This document shows positions 58,660 through 64,000 of a DNA stretch of 64,000 nt, one piece after another. A program made the position numbers and the translations under genes. The DNA comes from Mytilus edulis. Taxonomy: Eukaryota > Mollusca > Bivalvia > Mytilida > Mytilidae. The DNA lies in the NCBI RefSeq assembly GCF_963676685.1, contig NC_092344.1:43282589-43346588 (forward strand). Direction: 5' to 3'. The notes under the pieces were generated by a model. It was given only the letters and a program-made list of their open reading frames with translations, was not told the origin of the DNA and did not search any database. Position 1 is the first letter of the stretch. Every line of letters begins with the position of its first letter.

Positions 58660-58940
58660 TTAAGGTGGTACCCAACACCTTAACTAAAATTAATTTGGCT
58701 CGTTTATTTTTCTTCAAATTTTGACAAAATATTTACTTTGATGCTTTGACAAAATTATAAAATTTTCAAAAAATTTGAACCAACCGTTTAATCAGAAAAA
58801 ATACACTGGTTATATAGCAGTTTGACGAACACTTATTTTGATCATTGAGAAGCTTAATATTCCCTTAACAACACAACGTCATTAAAACGTTCTGCTGATT
58901 TTACAGAGTTATCTCCCTGTAGTGTTAGGTACCACCTTAA
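58660..58940 (-). mobile_element. TTAA-flanked MITE, copy 2 (inverted)
   Basis: 281 bp, starting TTAAGGTGGTACCC and ending GGTACCACCTTAA, in inverted orientation to the copy at 144-428. The shared interior includes 'aattaatttggctcgttta', 'gagaagcttaatattccctt' and 'cagagttatctccctgtagt'. TTAA is present at both borders. Confidence 0.78.
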
Positions 58941-59735
58941 ATTAACCCATGAGTACCCCTGATATTTCACAATTTTAAAACAATATAGCCAGTAAATGGT
59001 TAAGCATGCTTAAAAAATTATTCATTTAGTTTATAATATGAAACATAACTCAATTTTAAGTTAAACAACATACATAAATTTCAAATTAGGTTAATGAACA
59101 TGTACATTTAAAAACATCTAAATGGACAAATAGATTTTGGCATTGGCGGACAATATAAATGAAACATCAGCAAAAAACAAACTAAAACATTAAAAATGTA
59201 AACTATAAAATTAGTGGTGAATAACTTTATGTTTTGCAATTGTTTCTATTTTGATACTCATATACATAGTGGACTGTAAAAAACAGGTGAAATCTAAAAA
59301 CATACACTTTAACTTCAGTGTATGCACATTACACAAATATTCATAACTGACTAGATCATAATGATACTGAAATCCTGTAGAAAACAAGTGTGTGCATAAA
59401 ATAAAAACTGCTGACACATGTATTTTTTTTTCCTTTGAATATTACCTCTTGACTATACTGTTGACAATATATTTTTGATTTTTTTTTTAAATAAAATGGT
59501 TTCTTGGTTTTCAGATGTTCATTTATAGTCCAGATAAAAATTAACAATACTTTGATTATTGCATGGTACAGTTTAAACTGAACCCCTGTTACAGTGTATA
59601 CTATATAGTCAGACCCCTATTGAAACAACAAACCTGGCTGAGATGAACTATTGTTTCAGGATATAATATCATGGTTTTGACAATGTAATCAAATTTAAAA
59701 ATTTCAACTTTAAGTTGGGTTTTAAAATTGTCTAT

Positions 59736-59895
59736 AGAATAACTAATCGAAGAATTCAAATAGAGAAAAATATTCAACGAGTGACCGAACAACACATTAA
59801 TTAACGAATGCGCATAGCGCATGAGTTAATTATCAGTGTTGTTCGGTGACGATTTGAATATTTTTCGATATTTGAATTCTTTAATTAGTTATTCT
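59736..59895. repeat. Imperfect 160-bp palindrome (foldback element)
   Basis: 'agaataactaat' at 59736 pairs with 'attagttattct' ending at 59895. 'aaaaatattcaacg' and 'gtgaccgaacaacac' pair with 'gtgttgttcggtgac' and 'gaatatttttcg'. The centre is 'atgcgcatagcgcat'. No coding content. Confidence 0.8.
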
Positions 59896-60470
59896 TTTTA
59901 TTACATTGGCAAACGGCTTTTTTTAAAGAAATTAATGTAAAACATGTAAGGAACTATATCTTTTTTCTACGCATTCACAATTTGTTTTGATCCGCCGTTA
60001 TCGACGTCTTGACAACACCTATTGTTGTATGACGTCAGAGAGTGAAATAACCACGTTTATTTCACATGTGAAATTATCGGTTTTTATTTAACTGGGAAAT
60101 CAATGTAATTCATTGCAACCAATGTAATAAATGGTTTTATCTAAATCAGTAAAATACAATAATCCTTCACAGCAGAAAAAAAACTTTTAACTTATTTCAA
60201 GTTTGATTCTTTATCATATTTCAAGACTTAATAATAATTGAAGCCTCCATGTGTATTTGGACTTTTTTTGTCCATTTCTTGTTATACAACCTTTGGAATG
60301 CAGAAACATGAAAATATGTTTATCATAATACTATCTGAACACAATAACAAATGTAAACACCAGAACACCTATCCTGCTTAATTTATAATACTTTGAACAT
60401 TTTTCTATCACAGAATTGGTTATATAAAGTTTTCATTGGTTTATATATAAAAAAAAATATTTTCTCTTAA

Positions 60471-60635
60471 TCATAACTGGACTGTTATCTGTTTCTTTCT
60501 GAACTCCAGGAGACTTTTAGTTTTAGCACCAGGTCTGTCAAGGTTTATAGCATGACCACATCTTGGTATAATGTCTACCTGTTGTAAATTGGGAAGTTTT
60601 CCTTTTAATATCTCTGCTCCTGATACATGTATTAC
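60471..60635 (-). CDS. Last coding exon of an ABHD6-like alpha/beta hydrolase (monoacylglycerol lipase family)
   Basis: On the minus strand TTTTAG precedes the exon at 60635 and a TGA ends it at 60473-60471. It encodes 54 residues in phase 0, including VIHVSGAEILKGKLPNLQ, then DIIPRCGHAINLDRPGAKTK. This matches the C-terminal end of ABHD6 (VSGA(D/E)xL … CGHxxxxxRP … LLxF), with CGH carrying the catalytic His of the Ser-Asp-His triad. ABHD6 is a membrane-bound serine hydrolase that cleaves monoacylglycerols such as 2-arachidonoylglycerol. The nucleophile Ser, the catalytic Asp and the membrane anchor would be on exons beyond the right edge of the window. A related ABHD family member cannot be excluded. 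Confidence 0.7.
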   Translation of the reverse strand, partial: VIHVSGAEILKGKLPNLQQVDIIPRCGHAINLDRPGAKTKSLLEFRKKQITVQL

Positions 60636-60855
60636 CTAAAACAACAGAAGTTACAAAAACATAAGCATTATATTTGGAAAGAACTGGATGAAGAAAGAAG
60701 ATTAAAGGTAAATATCAATAATGCAGGAAAAAAATTAACTGTTGACATAGACATATGTCTTGCTTGTATGTAATTTCAAAAGTATAAAGCACATGTTGAA
60801 ATCTACATGGTAACACATTAACTCAGAACTAAGCAAAATATTTAAAATCAGGTCA

Positions 60856-63378
60856 TGAATGAGGGGACAAGGCCAAATAATCTTCATAGAAATGAGGGGA
60901 CAGGGCCAAATAATCTTCATAGAAATGAGGGGACACTTCATAGAAATGAGGGGACAGGACCAAATAATCTTCATAGAAATGAGGGGACAGGGCCAAATAA
61001 TCTTCATAGAAATGAGGGGACAGGGCCAAATAATCTTCATAGAAATGAGGGGACAGGGCCAAATAATCTTCATAGAAATGAGGGGACAGGGCCAAATAAT
61101 CTTCATAGAAATGAGGGGACAGGGCCAAATAATCTTCATAGAAATGAGGGGACAGGGCCAAATAATCTTCATAGAAATGAGGGGACAAGGCCAAATAATC
61201 TTCATAGAAATGAGGGGACAGGGCCAAATAATCTTCATAGAAATGAGGGGACAGGGCCAAATAATCTTCATAGAAATGAGGGGACAGGGCCAAATAATCT
61301 TCATAGAAATGAGGGGACAGGGCCAAATAATCTTCATAGAAATGAGGGGACAGGGCCAAATAATCTTCATAGAAATGAGGGGACAAGGCCAAATAATCTT
61401 CATAGAAATGACAGGGCCAAATAATCTTCATAGAAATGAGGGGACAAGGCCAAATAATCTTCATAGAAATGAGGGGACAAGGCCAAATAATCTTCATAGA
61501 AATGAGGGGACAGGGCCAAATAATCTTCATAGAAATGAGGGGACAAGGCCAAATAATCTTCATAGAAATGAGGGGACAGGGCCAAATAATCTTCATAGAA
61601 ATGAGGGGACAAGGCCAAATAATCTTCATAGAAATGAGGGGACAGGGCCAAATAATCTTCATAGAAATGAGGGGACAGGGCCAAATAATCTTCATAGAAA
61701 TGAGGGGACAAGGCCAAATAATCTTCATAGAAATGAGGGGACAGGGCCAAATAATCTTCATAGAAATGAGGGGACAAGGCCAAATAATCTTCATAGAAAT
61801 GAGGGGACAGGGCCAAATAATTTTCATAGAAATGAGGGGACAGGGCCAAATAATCTTCATAGAAATGTGGGGACAAGGCCAAATAATCTTCATAGAAATG
61901 AGGGGACAGGGCCAAATAATCTTCATAGAAATGAGGGGACAAGGCCAAATAATCTTCATAGAAATGAGGGGACAGGGCCAAATAATCTTCATAGAAATGA
62001 GGGGACAGGGCCAAATAATCTTCATAGAAATGAGGGGACAGGGCCAAATAATCTTCATAGAAATGAGGGGACAGGGCCAAATAATCTTCATAGAAATGAG
62101 GGGACAGGGCCAAATAATCTTCATAGAAATGAGGGGACAGGGCCAAATAATTTTCATAGAAATGAGGGGACAGGGCCAAATAATCTTCATAGAAATGAGG
62201 GGACAGGGCCAAATAATCTTCATAGAAATGAGGGGACAGGGCCAAATAATCTTCATAGAAATGAGGGGACAGGGCCAAATAATCTTCATAGAAATGAGGG
62301 GACAGGGCCAAATAATCTTCATAGAAATGAGGGGACAAGGCCAAATAATCTTCATAGAAATGACAGGGCCAAATAATCTTCATAGAAATGAGGGACAAGG
62401 CCAAATAATCTTCATAGAAATGAGGGGACAAGGCCAAATAATCTTCATAGAAATGAGGGGACAGGGCCAAATAATCTTCATAGAAATGAGGGGACAAGGC
62501 CAAATAATCTTCATAGAAATGAGGGGACAGGGCCAAATAATCTTCATAGAAATGAGGGGACAAGGCCAAATAATCTTCATAGAAATGAGGGGACAGGGCC
62601 AAATAATCTTCATAGAAATGAGGGGACAGGGCCAAATAATCTTCATAGAAATGAGGGGACAAGGCCAAATAATCTTCATAGAAATGAGGGGACAGGGCCA
62701 AATAATCTTCATAGAAATGAGGGGACAAGGCCAAATAATCTTCATAGAAATGAGGGGACAGGGCCAAATAATTTTCATAGAAATGAGGGGACAGGGCCAA
62801 ATAATCTTCATAGAAATGTGGGGACAAGGCCAAATAATCTTCATAGAAATGAGGGGACAGGGCCAAATAATCTTCATAGAAATGAGGGGACAAGGCCAAA
62901 TAATCTTCATAGAAATGAGGGGACAGGGCCAAATAATCTTCATAGAAATGAGGGGACAGGGCCAAATAATCTTCATAGAAATGAGGGGACAGGGCCAAAT
63001 AATCTTCATAGAAATGAGGGGACAGGGCCAAATAATCTTCATAGAAATGAGGGGACAGGGCCAAATAATTTTCATAGAAATGAGGGGACAGGGCCAAATA
63101 ATCTTCATAGAAATGAGGGGACAAGGCCAAATAATCTTCATAGAAATGAGGGGACAGGGCCAAATAATCTTCATAGAAATGAGGGAACAGGGCCAAATAA
63201 TCTTCATAGAAATGAGGGGACAGGGCCAAATAATCTTCATAGAAATGAGGGGACAGGGCCAAATAATTTTCATAGAAATGAGGGGACAAGGCCAAATAAT
63301 CTTCATAGAAATGAGGGGACAGGGCCAAATAATCTTCATAGAAATGAGGGGACAGGGCCAAATAATCTTCATAGAAAC
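60856..63378. repeat. 33-bp minisatellite, about 76 copies, with higher-order structure
   Basis: The unit is 'aatgaggggacagggccaaa' + 'taatcttcatag' + 'a' (33 bp, 11 codons). Variants are acaGgg/acaAgg, atCttc/atTttc and gAgg/gTgg. Two truncated units (ATGACAGGG at about 61409 and 62361) lie 952 bp apart, and the same order of variants follows each. Because 33 is a multiple of 3, long open frames run through the array on both strands. They are by-products. The array lies just upstream of the ABHD6-like last exon, presumably in its intron. Confidence 0.96.
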
Positions 63379-64000
63379 GAGCTTATTAATGCTGATATAA
63401 CTGTATATCATAATATCATTAATTTACAATAAATGGTACTCCTTTTAAGTGATCTAATCCAAAACTTTCACATTCTAACAAGTTATAAATCAATTAAGAA
63501 TGTGTGATGTGTTGGAGCCACATAAACTATATTGAAATTAGATGTTCCAATGATCATACAACAGCATACAATATATTATAGATTTACCATTAAGGGTCAC
63601 CTACAACAGACCTATTAAAAAAATATCAAAAATGATGATTCAAGTAATGCCAACTCTAGACACAGCACCTAGCTGATTGTATAAATACAAAAATACTTTA
63701 ACATCATACTGTAAATTCAGGAATATTACTGCCTTTTTTGAAGATTTCACTAAAATTCCAGATTAATTGTTACGACTTGAGGAAAATTTTCATACAGGTA
63801 TATGTATCAGATACCAGAATGCAAATTTGTATTATACATGTATTATGAGACTCATCTAGTCACATTATTCTCACTAATAATAGGCATTGCCTGTCTGATC
63901 TAGTAAGTTTCATCTCTTTTTAATTCATTCACAAAACAAAATGTCAAGACTTGGGAAATTTACTGATTTACATGCATTTAAAATCACATCTTATTTTGAA
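63379..64000. other. Non-coding sequence to the window edge
   Basis: AT-rich, with no exon recognised on either strand. It is presumably intron of the minus-strand ABHD6-like gene. Confidence 0.4.

Noticed and set aside
60735..63432. Very long open frames (up to 654 codons) on both strands
   Set aside because: They are forced by a 33-bp tandem repeat whose unit is a multiple of three without stop codons. The same DNA is open in several frames at once, so no protein is claimed.

Overview
The window looks like nuclear DNA of a bivalve mollusc, most likely a mussel (Mytilus-like). It is AT-rich, its genes have short exons and long introns, and it carries dispersed repeats that I recognise as typical of bivalves (mussel-type GCTCAC repeats, 'cacatttttgcgcctgtcccaagtcagg' repeats, a DIRS-type retroelement). 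The genus is inferred from these and has not been tested by a search.

Layout. (1) 1-2131, + strand: the last two coding exons of an unrecognised gene, with a TTAA-flanked MITE and a 1.2-kb terminal-inverted-repeat element in the intron between them. (2) 2132-9940: intergenic sequence with repeat fragments and a 68-bp tandem array (6080-7141). (3) 10262-29294, + strand: a complete seven-coding-exon ubiquitin-conjugating enzyme gene, UBE2H. It gives a 181-residue protein with the catalytic Cys at residue 87. Its first coding intron has the 5' splice site and branch site of a U12-type (minor spliceosome) intron. Its second intron contains an antisense DIRS-like tyrosine-recombinase retrotransposon (15725-20694) with three intact ORFs and the inverted-terminal-repeat/internal-complementary-region layout of that group. 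The DIRS element itself sits between older inverted repeats. (4) 29295-34560: AT-rich, gene-free, probably partly UBE2H 3' UTR.

(5) 35720-53250: two minus-strand, apparently single-exon sulfotransferase paralogues (36800-37870 and 51937-52974) inside a segmental duplication. The first carries a perfect 601-bp tandem duplication that replaces its last residues. The second has a 270-bp MITE in its 3' flank, and the first copy supplies the matching empty site. Between them lies a 10-kb array (38141-48107) of two related 0.9-1.2-kb modules. Each module ends in hairpins, is joined to the next by (ATT)n or T-rich tracts, and carries dense AGGTCA nuclear-receptor half-sites. (6) 53250-60470: repeats, including a 94-bp inverted-repeat element with an 11-bp target duplication. 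(7) 60471-60635, - strand: the last coding exon of an ABHD6-like alpha/beta hydrolase. Just upstream of it, presumably in an intron, is a 2.5-kb 33-bp minisatellite with about 76 copies and higher-order structure.

The unrelated host genes do not form a pathway. The mobile and repeat biology is the richest part of the window: the intact DIRS element, the hairpin-ended AGGTCA modules, the U12 intron, and the duplication and MITE history of the sulfotransferase pair.
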